This document shows, piece by piece, positions 17,739 through 25,893 of a stretch of DNA of 42,641 nucleotides. The notes beneath the pieces are model-generated. The model searched no databases and was not told the DNA's origin. It was given only the letters and a program-made list of their open reading frames with translations. The first letter of the stretch is position 1, and each line of letters begins with the position of its first letter. The translations under genes were made by a program, and so were the position numbers. The stretch spans positions 1-42,641 of the forward strand of contig CANOBT010000030.1 of assembly GCA_947564305.1 (NCBI GenBank). The letters run 5' to 3'. This DNA comes from an uncultured Lachnospiraceae bacterium. GTDB lineage: Bacteria > Bacillota_A > Clostridia > Lachnospirales > Lachnospiraceae.

Positions 17739-17904
17739 GTTATCTGCGAACAGAGATATATGGAAACGCCATGGAATGCCTGCATTTCATGGCGTTTTTA
17801 TATATCTCTGTTCATTGGAACGCAAGGATGGACGAGATGAAGCGAAGCGGAATCGAGGTTATGCTTGTGTTCGCAGATAACGTCTGGGGTTCAATCCCCA
17901 AGAC
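17739..17904 (+). repeat. Nested inverted-repeat element after rpsI
   Basis: Besides the terminator, a perfect 14-nt inverted repeat (GTTATCTGCGAACA at 17739 and its complement at 17868-17881) encloses it, and AACGCAAG (17819) can pair with CTTGTGTT (17864). A further hairpin follows at 17882-17904 (GTCTGGGG with CCCC and AGAC). Bases 17748-17752 are shared by two competing stems. The part between 17827 and 17863 is purine-rich and non-coding. This fills the gap before the MATE gene; nothing else is seen there. Confidence 0.6.
17748..17813 (+). terminator. Terminator of the rplM-rpsI operon
   Basis: An exceptionally long stem: GAACAGAGATATAT pairs with ATATATCTCTGTTC, and within it AAACGCCATG pairs with CATGGCGTTT and AATGC with GCATT. 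The T-run of the terminator lies inside the longer hairpin, at 17795-17799. Confidence 0.85.
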
Positions 17905-18003
17905 ATATATTTTAGGGATTTTGTTTGCTTTTTGTACATAGGAGATAAATATATACAGGTAATGTGAGAAAAGTAGTTAGATTAAATAAAAGAGGACACA
18001 ATC

Positions 18004-19329
18004 ATGGAACAGACATTTATGAAAGAAAAGAAAATACTGCCCCTTGTATTGTCCATGTCTATGCCGATGGTCATTTCCATGGCAGTCAATTCCCTTTACA
18101 ATATAGTGGACAGTTATTTTGTAGCAAAATTGAGTGAGGATGCTATGACGGCTCTGGCATTGGTCTATCCTATGCAGAATATGATTAATGCCATTGCGAT
18201 TGGATTTGCCATTGGGATTAATGCAAGTGTGGCATTTCACCTGGGCGCAGGTGACCAGGAACAGGCAAATAAAGCGGCAACGCAGGGAATGCTTCTGAAT
18301 TTTATTCATGGAGCAGTATTGATGTTCCTATGTATTGCAGCGATGCCGGCATTCCTGAGAATGTTTTCCTCAGATGAGCAGGTGATAAAGATGGCGTTGG
18401 AGTATTCCAACAGGGCATTTTTATTTGCGACGGTGATTGCGCTGACATTAGTATTTGAGAAAGTATTTCAGGCAGTTGGAAAGATGAAAATATCAATGTT
18501 CAGTATGATGTGCGGCTTTGTAGCGAATATTATACTCGATCCGTTGATGATTTTTGGAATCGGATTCTTTCCGGCTATGGGAATCGCAGGTGCGGCTTAT
18601 GCCACCGGCATTGGGCAGGTGATTACGCTGGCAGTGTATCTTATTTTCTGTAAAGTAGATCCTCTGCCCCTGAAAATGGAAAAGAAATATATGCGGGTAG
18701 AGAAAAAGGTGGCGGCAAGGATGTATTCGGTTGGAATCTCCGCGACAGTGAGTCTGGCGCTTCCTTCTCTGTTAATCTCCGTATTGAATGGAATTCTTGC
18801 GGGATTTTCAGAAAAATATGTCCTTGTCCTGGGGGTGTATTATAAACTGCAGACTTTTATTTATCTGACGGCAAACGGTATTATCCAGGGTATCAGGCCG
18901 TTGATGGGATATAATTTCGGAGCAGGGGAAAAAGAGCGGGTGAAAGAGATTTTCAAAACCACATTGGCACTGACTATGGGTGTCATGGTGGTAGGAACAA
19001 TTTTGTCATGGGCAATCCCGGAAAATCTGATTGGATTGTTTACCTCGAATCCGCAGACCATTCAAAGCGGTGTGACGGCGTTACATATTATCAGCCTCGG
19101 ATTTGTGGTGTCCGCGGTCTCTGTCACTTGCTGCGGTGCATTGGAGGGATTGGGAAAAGGAAAACCATCTTTGTATATTTCCTTGCTCAGATATGCGGTT
19201 ATTATTATACCGTCGGCTTTCCTATTTAGCAGGCTGATGGGAGCAAAGGGTGTGTGGTATGCATTTTGTTTTACAGAGCTGATAACAGCAGGGTTGGCAT
19301 TTCTTATTTACAGAAGGAATGAAACGTAA
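18004..19329 (+). CDS. MATE family efflux transporter
   Basis: A 441-residue, 12-segment membrane protein of the multidrug and toxin extrusion family. The N-terminal MEQTFMKEKKILPLVLSMSMP, the SLYNIVDSYFVAKLSEDAM motif and the internal symmetry around LLNF and IILDPLMIFG fit the family, which exports cationic compounds against Na+ or H+. AGAGGAC stands before the ATG. No regulator of MarR or TetR type is adjacent. The substrate cannot be told from the sequence. Confidence 0.93.
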   Translation: MEQTFMKEKKILPLVLSMSMPMVISMAVNSLYNIVDSYFVAKLSEDAMTALALVYPMQNMINAIAIGFAIGINASVAFHLGAGDQEQANKAATQGMLLNFIHGAVLMFLCIAAMPAFLRMFSSDEQVIKMALEYSNRAFLFATVIALTLVFEKVFQAVGKMKISMFSMMCGFVANIILDPLMIFGIGFFPAMGIAGAAYATGIGQVITLAVYLIFCKVDPLPLKMEKKYMRVEKKVAARMYSVGISATVSLALPSLLISVLNGILAGFSEKYVLVLGVYYKLQTFIYLTANGIIQGIRPLMGYNFGAGEKERVKEIFKTTLALTMGVMVVGTILSWAIPENLIGLFTSNPQTIQSGVTALHIISLGFVVSAVSVTCCGALEGLGKGKPSLYISLLRYAVIIIPSAFLFSRLMGAKGVWYAFCFTELITAGLAFLIYRRNET

Positions 19330-19426
19330 GGGATTTAAAATATCTGAATTCTGATATGAAAGCTGCAAGGAATGGCATTGCGGCCTAAGTACAGCAGAAA
19401 ATTTATGCGAAAGGTTGGTGTCGCTT

Positions 19427-20329
19427 ATGGTAAGGATTCATGATCTGACAAAATATTTTGATGAGACTTGTGCGGTAAACCATATATCTTTGGAAATACC
19501 GGACGGTCTCATGTTCGGCCTGCTCGGTACAAACGGAGCAGGCAAGACAACATTACTGCGAATGCTGGCAGGGATTATCGATGCGGATTCAGGAGAGATT
19601 CAATTTGACGGGGAAGAAGACTCTTTTTCACCGTCATGCAAGGAAAAACTCTTTTATCTGCCCGATGATCCCTATTATTTTGCAAATGCATCCATACATG
19701 TGATGTTGGAATTTTTCAAAAAACAGTACCCCAGATTAGATGCAGATTCGGCGGCTTACATGGCGGAATCTCTAAACCTGGATATGAACCAGCCAATCAG
19801 GACATTTTCCAAGGGCATGAAGAGACAGGCATTTCTGATTATGGCGCTGTGCAGCAGGACAAAATATCTTTTCTGTGATGAGGTGTTTGACGGATTGGAC
19901 CCGATTGCTGCAGAAATCATGAAGAATCTGTTTCGGCAGGAAATGAAGGCGCGTAATTTTACGGTCATAGTAGCGTCTCACAAACTAAATGATTTGGAAG
20001 ATATCTGTGGAAATATAGCAATCCTTCACAAAGGCGGTGTGGTAACTGCGGGGGACTTTAAGAGCAGGGCGGAGAATGTGTGCAAGTTCCAATGTGTATT
20101 TCAACCGGAAATGAAGCTGGATGAGCTGAAAAATCATCCGGCAATTTTTCGCTGCCATGAAGACGCACGCTTCATTACGCTGATTACGAAAGGAAAACGT
20201 GAGGAAATACGGAAGTTGTTGGAGGACACGAACCCGATTTTTATAAACGAGGTTCCATTGAGTCTGGAGGAAACGTTTATTGCGGAAATGGAGGGTGCAG
20301 GATATGACATCAGAAAAGTACTTCACTAA
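19427..20329 (+). CDS. ABC transporter ATP-binding protein
   Basis: A 300-residue ATPase with Walker A GTNGAGKTT near residue 34, signature TFSKGMKRQ, and Walker B YLFCDEVFDGLD. The C-terminal part after about residue 210 resembles YtrB-like exporters of Firmicutes. The in-frame ATG at 19427 is preferred over TTG 19415 or GTG 19418, though the ribosome site (GAAAGG, 12 bases upstream) is weak. The permease start lies 26 bases inside the end of this gene, so the two proteins are coupled. The GntR-type regulator often found with such systems is absent. Confidence 0.9.
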   Translation: MVRIHDLTKYFDETCAVNHISLEIPDGLMFGLLGTNGAGKTTLLRMLAGIIDADSGEIQFDGEEDSFSPSCKEKLFYLPDDPYYFANASIHVMLEFFKKQYPRLDADSAAYMAESLNLDMNQPIRTFSKGMKRQAFLIMALCSRTKYLFCDEVFDGLDPIAAEIMKNLFRQEMKARNFTVIVASHKLNDLEDICGNIAILHKGGVVTAGDFKSRAENVCKFQCVFQPEMKLDELKNHPAIFRCHEDARFITLITKGKREEIRKLLEDTNPIFINEVPLSLEETFIAEMEGAGYDIRKVLH

Positions 20330-22310
20330 ATGGATGAAAGAGGCCGGAAGAGGCCATCTTGTGGCTCTGTTATCCTGGGGCAGCCTGGTATCCTATGCGA
20401 TGATTACTGTGGTACGGTTGAGTATGAGTACAGAGTTTGACTTTTTCGGCATTGGCAGCAGGGAGCTTTTATGGCTCTGTGAAGGGCTTGGTTTTGCACT
20501 TTCTTTCCTGGAATTTATGTATCTTTTACAGCCGAAAAAATTAGATTTTTACTATGGGCTTCCGGTGAGGAAAAGTACCATATTCTGGAGCCGGTATGTG
20601 CATGGAATCCTGCATTTTATGATTCCGTTGGCTTTATCAATGGCGGTTTGCGGAGTATTTGAGAGCAGCATTGACTTGGAATTTATGGCTTATTCAGCCG
20701 GCTATACAGGACGCAGCATTCTTATATTTGCGGCAGTATTCCTTATTTTTTATCATATCGGAATTTTGATGATTACGATTTGCGGAAATATTCTTCCCGC
20801 AATTTTAGGGTATGCGTCGAGCCTTTTCTATGGAAATATTTTAATTGGAAATGTATTTACTACATTGGCAAAAAATTATTTTCACACCTATTATCGGCTT
20901 CCGCTGCTTGAAAAATTAGACGTGATACTTGCGCCGGTTTCTCTGTCGGGAAATCTATCGGGAAGCGGTCTGTACAGCAAGAGGGAGGTTTTTGAGTTTA
21001 CTCCGTCAAGTCTGAGCATTGCAGCGGCCCTTGCTTGGATTATCCTTTTGCTTTTTCTATTTACAGCGGCGCAGAAGAAGAGAAAAACAGAACGGATCGG
21101 AAAACTATTTGTCATTTCAGCAGCAGAGCGGGTGGCGGAAATCTTACTTTCTTTTATCGCAGGAGTGTGGACAGGCAGTTTCTTCATCGAATTGTCAGGA
21201 TTTGCGGGCAAAAAGCCTGTGGCCGCCTTTGCGCTTAGCCTGCTTCTTGGCGTGCTTGCCGCCTGTGCCGTTCATTTTTTGATAGAGTGGGGAGCGGGAG
21301 GCTTGGCCGGAGGGAGGAACTTCCGTCGTAAAATTCAGCTTGTCATGGAATGTGCTGCAGTCATGATTGTGGGCACAGCCTTTTTTGCAGATGCATCTTC
21401 CTTTGATTCTTTTTTGCCGGAAGAAGGTGAGATTGAAAAAATCGGAATCAGTATTGATGGTCTGGATATGGACTATGATGTTTATGAGCAGATTTTAAAG
21501 GGCGAGAGCCGTCATGAGACAGACGAGCAGTTGGAAACCTATTTATTTGCCAAAGAGGGAAAGGACGCGGCGGCGAAATGGCTTGGTTCTCTGGTTGAGA
21601 GAAACAGAGGAAAGGTTATGGAAGCAGAGAGCGGGACAGGGTATACCCATGCAGTGGTTTGTTATCATCTGAAAAGCGGGAAAGAGGTTTACCGGATATA
21701 CCCGGTATCCGAAGAACGGCTGCAGGCGTATGCTTCCGTATATGAGACTGAGGAATACAAACAGGCTGCCTATCAGGTGCCTGACAGCAGATACGTGATG
21801 GATGCTCGTTTCCTCTGGTCAGATGGAGTTACAGATACTACGGTATTAAAGTTGAAGGACGACGAAAAAGAAGCTCTTCTGGATGCATGGAAAAGTGATG
21901 TTGAAAGTATGAAAATGGAGAATCTCAGAGAAGCACTTCCGTTGGGATTTATTGATGTTGATTCGGAGGTAAGACTGGTTTCGACCAATATGGTGGTGTA
22001 TCCGAGCTTTTCGCGGACCTGTGATTTTTTGGAAAAACATGGGATTCAGATACATAAGACGCTGTCAGACTATTCCGTCACTGCGGTGAGTGTCAGCAGT
22101 GTATCAGTGAATGGCATGGGAAATCAGAGTATGAAATATTACCAGGAGCCAGAGGATATTGAACGTTGGAAAGAAAAGGTAATCCCGGACAGGCTGGATT
22201 TGCAGCCGCTTCTTTATCCTCTGGATTATACGCAGGAGATTAAGGCGGAAGTGGAGGATGAGACGACGAATTCGGCTACTTATGTGTATGGGTATCTGCG
22301 GGCGGAGTGA
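20304..22310 (+). CDS. ABC transporter permease with large C-terminal domain
   Basis: A 668-residue membrane protein. About seven hydrophobic segments lie in residues 20-350 (for example HLVALLSWGSLVSYAMITVV and ILIFAAVFLIFYHIGILMITI), followed by a soluble acidic C-terminal domain of some 300 residues, probably extracellular, of the kind seen in Firmicutes permeases with a DUF6449-like tail. ATG 20304 has GGAGGG 8 bases upstream, inside the ATPase gene. Substrate unknown; antibiotic or cell-envelope stress export is a common role of relatives. A terminator follows at 22335. Confidence 0.85.
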   Translation: MTSEKYFTKWMKEAGRGHLVALLSWGSLVSYAMITVVRLSMSTEFDFFGIGSRELLWLCEGLGFALSFLEFMYLLQPKKLDFYYGLPVRKSTIFWSRYVHGILHFMIPLALSMAVCGVFESSIDLEFMAYSAGYTGRSILIFAAVFLIFYHIGILMITICGNILPAILGYASSLFYGNILIGNVFTTLAKNYFHTYYRLPLLEKLDVILAPVSLSGNLSGSGLYSKREVFEFTPSSLSIAAALAWIILLLFLFTAAQKKRKTERIGKLFVISAAERVAEILLSFIAGVWTGSFFIELSGFAGKKPVAAFALSLLLGVLAACAVHFLIEWGAGGLAGGRNFRRKIQLVMECAAVMIVGTAFFADASSFDSFLPEEGEIEKIGISIDGLDMDYDVYEQILKGESRHETDEQLETYLFAKEGKDAAAKWLGSLVERNRGKVMEAESGTGYTHAVVCYHLKSGKEVYRIYPVSEERLQAYASVYETEEYKQAAYQVPDSRYVMDARFLWSDGVTDTTVLKLKDDEKEALLDAWKSDVESMKMENLREALPLGFIDVDSEVRLVSTNMVVYPSFSRTCDFLEKHGIQIHKTLSDYSVTAVSVSSVSVNGMGNQSMKYYQEPEDIERWKEKVIPDRLDLQPLLYPLDYTQEIKAEVEDETTNSATYVYGYLRAE

Positions 22311-22334
22311 CGATTTAGGTGAATGATGGGAAAG

Positions 22335-22368
22335 AGAGCACGGAATTTGGAATCTGTGCTCTTTTTTT
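22335..22368 (+). terminator. Terminator after the ABC permease
   Basis: AGAGCAC (22335-22341) pairs with GTGCTCT (22356-22362), with extra pairing inside, followed by T7. Confidence 0.9.
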
Positions 22369-22488
22369 ACGTGAATCTGCGTGGGTGTGGAAACTTTTGG
22401 ACATCCAATCTGCTAAACTGTCTAAAGAACGAAAGAGGGGAACCCAATTTGCTTTGCAAACCGTTATAAGACAGAGGAGGTACAATCA

Positions 22489-22596
22489 ATGAAAGGTTAT
22501 TTTGTGGAAGATGGTTACATGGGATATGTAGATGGAGGTTATCTTTTATTTGCAGATGAAAGAGATTACTGGGAGTTTGTGGAGGATGCATCATGA
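22489..22596 (+). CDS. 35-residue acidic/aromatic small protein
   Basis: A short gene: AGAGGAGG lies 9 bases before the ATG, and the frame encodes MKGYFVEDGYMGYVDGGYLL then FADERDYWEFVEDAS and stops at TGA. It is strikingly rich in Tyr, Phe, Trp, Asp and Glu, has no signal peptide and no Cys, and is bracketed by its own upstream terminator and a strong terminator 8 bases after the stop. That gene-like framing and the repeated G-Y-x-V/D-G pattern argue for a real small protein. I recall similar sequences in Lachnospiraceae but know no function. Confidence 0.7.
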   Translation: MKGYFVEDGYMGYVDGGYLLFADERDYWEFVEDAS

Positions 22597-22603
22597 AAAG
22601 TGG

Positions 22604-22644
22604 AAAAGCCGGCTATGATGAAATTATGATAGCCGGTTTTTCTG
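22604..22644 (+). terminator. Terminator after the small protein gene
   Basis: AAAAGCCGGCTAT (22604-22616) pairs with ATAGCCGGTTTTT (22629-22641), a 13-bp stem with one G-T pair, with the T-run in the descending arm. Confidence 0.85.
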
Positions 22645-22738
22645 TCATGTGTTATATTAATAGAGGATGTTCTTGTTCACAGCTCCGTGGACTGCAACAG
22701 AACATTTTTGTATAACACTTTTGGACAGGAGAGGACTT

Positions 22739-23719
22739 ATGTCGGTTTTATCAGTAAAGCTAAGGATTCTGTATCTCATGAAAATCCTCTTGGAGAAGTC
22801 GGATGAAAAACATACGATGTCTGCAGCGGATATCGACAGGGCGCTGCATGGCTATGGAATGTCTGCGGACCGCAAAACAGTGTATAATGATATTGACATA
22901 TTAAAAGAATTTGGCCTTGATATCCGGCAGGCAAAGGGGACAAACGGCGGCTACTATATAAGCAGGAGAAAATTTGAACTGCCGGAGCTCAAACTTCTTG
23001 TGGACGCGGTGCAGGCTTCAAAGTTTATCAGCCGAAAGAAGTCCGAAGATTTAATCAAAAAGCTGGAAAGCCTCGCCAGTGAACACGATGCAAGACAATT
23101 ACAGAGAAATGTATTTATTTATAATCGCCCTAAGACTGGCAATGAAACCATTTATTATAATGTGGACCAGATACATACCGCTATTTTGGAGAACAGGCAG
23201 ATTCAGTATAAGTATGCGGAGTGGACGGTACAAAAAAGATTGAAACCGAAAAAAGGCGGCGCTCTGTATACGGTCAGTCCATGGGCGCTGACGTGGGATG
23301 ATGCAAATTATTATCTGATTGCCTATGACGAGGATGCGGACTGCATGAAACATTATCGTGTAGACAAGATGCAGCAGATGTGTATGACAAGTCGGGAACG
23401 TATAGGAAAAGAACGATTCCAGAATTTTGACCTTGCAGAGTTTGCCAAGAAGACATTTTCGATGTATGGCGGGCATGACGAGGAGGTTACTTTGCTGTGC
23501 CATAATGAGATTATCGGAGTGATTCTGGATAGATTTGGCCAGGAGACTATGATTGTGCCTGTGAATGAGGAACAGTTTCGGGTGCATGTACTTGTGGTGG
23601 TAAGCCCGCAGTTTTTCGGATGGGTGACAGGTATTGGGAATCAGATGTATATTGCAGGGCCGGAACATGTGAAGAAAGAGTATCGGGAATATCTGAAGGA
23701 GATTATGAAGAAATATTAA
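22739..23719 (+). CDS. HTH-WYL domain transcriptional regulator
   Basis: A 326-residue regulator: an N-terminal helix-turn-helix (residues 1-75, MSADRKTVYNDIDILKEFGLD) and a WYL ligand-sensing domain from about 140 (IHTAILENRQIQYKYAEW... TVSPWALTWDDANYYLIAYD), then a C-terminal extension typical of the YafY-like group. ATG 22739 follows CAGGAGAGG; an earlier in-frame TTG at 22667 has no ribosome site. The lipoprotein barnase starts 38 bases downstream on the same strand, so the regulator may control that toxin operon. Confidence 0.9.
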   Translation: MSVLSVKLRILYLMKILLEKSDEKHTMSAADIDRALHGYGMSADRKTVYNDIDILKEFGLDIRQAKGTNGGYYISRRKFELPELKLLVDAVQASKFISRKKSEDLIKKLESLASEHDARQLQRNVFIYNRPKTGNETIYYNVDQIHTAILENRQIQYKYAEWTVQKRLKPKKGGALYTVSPWALTWDDANYYLIAYDEDADCMKHYRVDKMQQMCMTSRERIGKERFQNFDLAEFAKKTFSMYGGHDEEVTLLCHNEIIGVILDRFGQETMIVPVNEEQFRVHVLVVVSPQFFGWVTGIGNQMYIAGPEHVKKEYREYLKEIMKKY

Positions 23720-23757
23720 TGAAGTTTACACATTTTTACAAAGGAGGACACACCCAT

Positions 23758-24318
23758 ATGAGAAACATTTTTTTGAATACAGAAAAGTGGAGTAAGTGGC
23801 TGAGGTATTTTCTGGCTGCTTTACTGGTATTTACATTATCAATGACTGGCTGCGGTGCAACACAGGGAGCCGCAGAAGAAAAGGCAGGAGATGGAGCAGC
23901 CAGTGAGACGCTCGGCAATGATTTGGAAGAATCGGATTCAGCAATTGCGGATGCAGGCGATGAGCCGGTGGAGGACGGCACCTACACCAGTAAGGATGAT
24001 GTGGCTCGGTATATCTACATTTACGGCCATCTGCCCTCAAATTTTATCACCAAAAAAGAGGCAAATGAGCTGGGTTGGGAGGGCGGTTCTCTGGAGCCTT
24101 ATGCTCCTGGCAAATGTATTGGAGGCAGCCATTTTGGAAATTATGAAGGACTTCTGCCGGAGAAGGACGGCCGGGTTTATACGGAGTGCGACATCGACAC
24201 ATTGGGCGCGGATAAGCGCGGCGCCAAACGAATTGTATTTTCAAATGACGGTTTGATTTATTATACAGAGGATCATTATGAATCTTTTGAACTATTATAT
24301 GGGGATGATGGAATATGA
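23758..24318 (+). CDS. Lipoprotein-anchored barnase-type ribonuclease
   Basis: A 186-residue protein. Residues 1-32 form a lipoprotein signal ending MTGC (Cys32). An acidic, Ala/Gly/Asp-rich linker runs to about residue 75. The rest is a barnase (ribonuclease N1/T1) domain: YIYIYGHLPSNFITKKEA, GKCIGGSHFGN, then the catalytic E143 (YTECDI), R158 (AKRIVFS) and H173 (DHYESF). All three catalytic residues are present, so it should be active, outside the cell on the membrane. AAAGGAGG precedes the ATG. The stop overlaps the barstar start, giving a coupled toxin-inhibitor pair. The long linker suggests the RNase domain is held away from the membrane. Confidence 0.93.
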   Translation: MRNIFLNTEKWSKWLRYFLAALLVFTLSMTGCGATQGAAEEKAGDGAASETLGNDLEESDSAIADAGDEPVEDGTYTSKDDVARYIYIYGHLPSNFITKKEANELGWEGGSLEPYAPGKCIGGSHFGNYEGLLPEKDGRVYTECDIDTLGADKRGAKRIVFSNDGLIYYTEDHYESFELLYGDDGI

Positions 24319-24587
24319 AAGTATGTATTTTAGACGGAAAGATACTTGAAAATAAAGAAATTCTTCATGATGTTCTGACCGATACATTGGGCCTCCCGGA
24401 CTGGTATGGGAGAAATCTGGATGCGCTCTATGACTGTCTGACGGACGTGCAGGAGGAGACGGAGATTTGTATTAAAAATGAAAGTTTTTTGAAAGAACAT
24501 CTGGGAAATTATGCTGTTGTCCTCATGAAGGTGATTGCCAGGAGTGCAAAGGAGAATGAGAGGATAAAGTACAGGATTGAGGAGTAA
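24315..24587 (+). CDS. Barstar family ribonuclease inhibitor
   Basis: A 90-residue protein, the usual barstar length, with LPDWYGRNLDALYDCL near residues 27-42, matching the barnase-binding helix and loop of barstar (YYGxNLDALWDCL), including the Asp that inserts into the RNase active site. It overlaps the barnase gene by 4 bases (ATGA). It has no signal peptide and so protects the cytoplasm if the ribonuclease is made or retained inside. Confidence 0.95.
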   Translation: MKVCILDGKILENKEILHDVLTDTLGLPDWYGRNLDALYDCLTDVQEETEICIKNESFLKEHLGNYAVVLMKVIARSAKENERIKYRIEE

Positions 24588-24628
24588 CTTCATTTTCTAA
24601 AAGTATTGTAAAAGTATATGGATTGCCC

Positions 24629-24657
24629 TTGTTGTTCCTTGAAGAAGGAAGTATAAT
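24629..24657 (+). promoter_or_regulatory. Promoter with palindromic operator in its spacer
   Basis: TTGTTG and TATAAT are separated by 17 bases that contain the perfect dyad TTCCTT-gaag-AAGGAA (24635-24650). It lies 91 bases before the AI-2E-family gene. A regulator binding between the two hexamers is implied. Confidence 0.7.
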
Positions 24658-24696
24658 GGAACTACTGTAAATGGATGTGTGAAAAAAGATATGTGT

Positions 24697-24729
24697 AAGC
24701 AGGCAGTCATTTGTTCTGCAAGTGGTTAT
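24697..24729 (+). repeat. 5' leader hairpin repeat, copy before the AI-2E-family gene
   Basis: AAGCAGGCAGTCATTTG, a loop, then GCAAGTGGTTAT: the same frame as the thiM leader repeats, diverged but still able to pair through G-T wobbles. It ends 5 bases before the GGGAGG ribosome site of the next gene. Confidence 0.75.
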
Positions 24730-24747
24730 AAATTGGGAGGCAGAGGA

Positions 24748-25893
24748 ATGGATTTTAATAAGGAGAATATGCGGAAAATAAGGGAACTGATCGTATTTAC
24801 CATTGTGATTCTGATGGCCCTTTGGAAATATACGCTTGTGGTGGATGCAATAGGATTCATTTTAAATATCATATTTCCGTTTCTGCTGGGCGGTGCAATT
24901 GCGTTCATTCTCAATGTACCTATGAGTTTTTTGGAGCGCAAGATTTTTGGAAATGCAGAGGGAAAGCCCATGCAGAAGTTTGCCAGGCCCTGCAGCCTGA
25001 CGCTGACGATTCTATGTGTGATTGGAGTAATCGCTCTGGTGATGTTTGTGGTAATCCCGCAGCTTGGCTCTACATTTGTCAGCCTGGGCAAGACAATTCA
25101 GGATTTCATGCCCAGCGCCATCTTATGGATGGAGGAACTATTTCATAATAACGAAGGGATTATGGCGCTGCTTGCGGACTTAGACATGGATTGGGATAAG
25201 ATACTGGACAGTGTTGTCAATTTCTTTAAGAGCGGGGCGGGCAATGTTTTGAATTCTACCATGTCCGCGGCGAAAAGCATTATCAGCAGTGTTACGACAT
25301 TTTTCATTGCGTTTGTATTTTCCTGCTATATCCTTTTACAGAAGGAAAAGCTGCATGTACAGATGAAGAAAATTATGTACGCCTACCTGCCGAAACGAAT
25401 GGTGGAGAAAATGCTGGATGTCTGCTCTTTGACTTACCGTACCTTTTCCAGTTTCCTGACAGGACAGTGCGTGGAAGCGCTGATACTGGGATTCATGTTT
25501 TTTGTGACAATGGGAATCTTCCGTCTGCCCTATGCGCTGCTGGTGGGAATCTTGATTGCATTTACTGCATTGATTCCGATTTTTGGGGCATTTATCGGGT
25601 GTATTGTAGGAGCTTTTTTAATTCTCATGGTGAATCCGGTGCAGGCGTTTACATTTGTTGTCATGTTCCTGGTACTGCAGCAGATTGAAGGCAATCTGAT
25701 TTATCCAAAGGTTGTAGGGAACTCAGTGGGACTTCCGTCAATATGGGTGCTGGCCGCTGTCAGTATCGGCGGCAGCCTGATGGGGGTTGTGGGAATGCTG
25801 GTATTTATTCCACTGGTGTCTGTGATATATATTTTGTTCCGCGGAGACGTGTATAAACGGTTGGATGAAAAAGGGATAGAGGTGGAATCGTGA
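24748..25893 (+). CDS. AI-2E family membrane protein
   Basis: A 381-residue membrane protein of the AI-2E/PerM (UPF0118) family with about eight segments. Typical features are FILNIIFPFLLGGAIAFILN near the start, the long central soluble stretch, and the C-terminal FGAFIGCIVGAFLILMVNP, QQIEGNLIYPKVVGNSVGL and SIGGSLMGVVGMLVFIPLVS. Members carry diverse exports (signal molecules or ions), so the substrate is not determined. ATG 24748 is preferred over the longer frame from 24679, which runs across the leader repeat; GGGAGG and AGAGG precede the chosen ATG. Its stop directly abuts the stop of the convergent anti-sigma gene. Confidence 0.9.
   Translation: MDFNKENMRKIRELIVFTIVILMALWKYTLVVDAIGFILNIIFPFLLGGAIAFILNVPMSFLERKIFGNAEGKPMQKFARPCSLTLTILCVIGVIALVMFVVIPQLGSTFVSLGKTIQDFMPSAILWMEELFHNNEGIMALLADLDMDWDKILDSVVNFFKSGAGNVLNSTMSAAKSIISSVTTFFIAFVFSCYILLQKEKLHVQMKKIMYAYLPKRMVEKMLDVCSLTYRTFSSFLTGQCVEALILGFMFFVTMGIFRLPYALLVGILIAFTALIPIFGAFIGCIVGAFLILMVNPVQAFTFVVMFLVLQQIEGNLIYPKVVGNSVGLPSIWVLAAVSIGGSLMGVVGMLVFIPLVSVIYILFRGDVYKRLDEKGIEVES

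Noticed and set aside
17882..17904. T-arm-like sequence (GGGGTTCAATCCCC) suggesting a tRNA
   Set aside because: The loop is one base short of the canonical seven-base T-loop, and no acceptor stem, D-arm or anticodon arm can be built upstream. It is better read as a simple hairpin.
24679..24747. Longer N-terminus of the AI-2E-family protein
   Set aside because: The extra residues come from the leader repeat, and the ATG at 24748 has a proper ribosome site.
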